A stretch of DNA of 64,000 bases from Ramlibacter henchirensis (lineage in GTDB: Bacteria; Pseudomonadota; Gammaproteobacteria; Burkholderiales; Burkholderiaceae_C): positions 2,418,001 to 2,482,000 of the forward strand of contig NZ_SMLM01000001.1 of assembly GCF_004682015.1 (NCBI RefSeq). The letters run 5' to 3'. The translations under genes were made by a program, and so were the position numbers. The notes below the pieces were generated by a model. It ran no database searches and was not told where the DNA came from. It saw only the letters and a program-made list of their open reading frames with translations. Below, piece by piece: positions 63,622 through 64,000 of the stretch; position 1 is the first letter of the stretch, and every line of letters starts with the position of its first letter.

Positions 63622-64000
63622 ATGCTCCTCATTCCCGCTATCGACCTGAAGGACGGGCATTGCGTACGCCTCAAGCAGGGCGACATGGACCAGGCCACCA
63701 CCTTCAGCGAGGACCCCGCCTCCATGGCGCGCAACTGGCTGTCCAAGGGGGCGCGCCGCCTGCACCTGGTCGACCTGAACGGCGCCTTCGCCGGCAAGCC
63801 GCAGAACTTCGCGGCGGTGAAGTCCATCCTCAAGGCCGTGGGCGACGAGATCCCGGTGCAACTGGGTGGCGGCATCCGCGACCTGGACACGATCGAGAAG
63901 TACATCGACAGCGGCCTGCGCTACGTGATCATCGGCACCGCCGCCGTCAAGAACCCGGGCTTCCTGAAAGACGCGTGCAGCGCCTTCGGCGGCCACATCA
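63622..64000 (+). CDS. hisA: ProFAR isomerase HisA, N-terminal part
   Basis: The first 126 residues of the (beta/alpha)8 barrel: [20 protein letters not shown] with the catalytic Asp, [14 protein letters not shown] and [18 protein letters not shown] with a phosphate-binding loop. The gene runs off the right edge. It continues the hisGDCBHA order expected in betaproteobacteria. Confidence 0.96.
   Translation, partial: MLLIPAIDLKDGHCVRLKQGDMDQATTFSEDPASMARNWLSKGARRLHLVDLNGAFAGKPQNFAAVKSILKAVGDEIPVQLGGGIRDLDTIEKYIDSGLRYVIIGTAAVKNPGFLKDACSAFGGHI

Overview
The window is a GC-rich (roughly two-thirds G+C) chromosomal segment of a betaproteobacterium, most likely a Comamonadaceae member of the Ramlibacter/Variovorax type. 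This rests on gene content and order: pilMNOPQ-aroK-aroB-dgt-gltBD-mlaFEDACB-ibaG-murA-hisGDCBHA, resB-ccsA beside msrP/msrQ, and cyaY opposite lptM-lysA. A short-form HisG and interspersed repeats typical of that family also fit. Genus-level placement is inference. Coding density is very high. No intergenic gap exceeds about 260 bases, many operon genes overlap by ATGA/GTGA, and several convergent pairs overlap at their 3' ends. I found no rRNA, tRNA, CRISPR array, prophage or plasmid functions.

Layout. 1-206: tail of a secreted-type beta-propeller (NHL) protein with a good terminator. 296-2328 (minus): lipoprotein plus MFS exporter, head-to-head with glmU. 2327-6194: amino-sugar block glmU, an Lrp/AsnC regulator with a strong promoter and palindromic operator, and glmS. 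6342-9002: TRAP transporter membrane subunits and a degenerate kinase-like protein. 8968-14715 (minus): NAD(P)HX dehydratase, a histidine phosphatase, the three-domain DNA ligase D and a glycine-zipper/DUF2383 stress-type protein. 14947-18036: a secreted protein, an amino-acid permease and an exported methyltransferase. 18086-22665: metK (minus), two lipid A acyltransferase homologues (plus), then an alpha/beta hydrolase and engB (minus). 22749-29175: cytochrome c4, System II cytochrome c maturation (ResB/CcsA) and the MsrP/MsrQ methionine sulfoxide repair pair, split by a small opposite-strand gene. 29138-33565: lptM-lysA, cyaY, mrcA. 33827-38892: type IV pilus pilMNOPQ, followed by aroK, aroB, dgt and an MFS gene. 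42960-45435: DUF1415, a methyltransferase, a small membrane protein and a REP-associated (RAYT) transposase flanked by perfect inverted repeats. 45508-51731: gltBD. 51859-55832: the Mla phospholipid transport operon. 55897-57581: an ABC-2 exporter. 57670-59189: ibaG and murA. 59186-64000: hisG, D, C, B, H and the start of hisA.

How the genes work together. The region is dominated by envelope construction (glmU, glmS, murA, mrcA, lysA, lipid A acyltransferases, Mla, lptM, PilQ), nitrogen and amino-acid metabolism (gltBD, glmS, his, aro, lysA, metK) and periplasmic redox and cytochrome assembly. The most unusual items are the RAYT insertion ending just upstream of the gltB promoter, a ChpT-like degenerate kinase, a methyltransferase carrying an export signal, a multi-repeat glycine-zipper/DUF2383 fusion, and several genes with a -10 element only 6-11 nt from the start codon, suggesting leaderless transcripts. 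I saw no convincing evidence for a wholly new multi-gene system.
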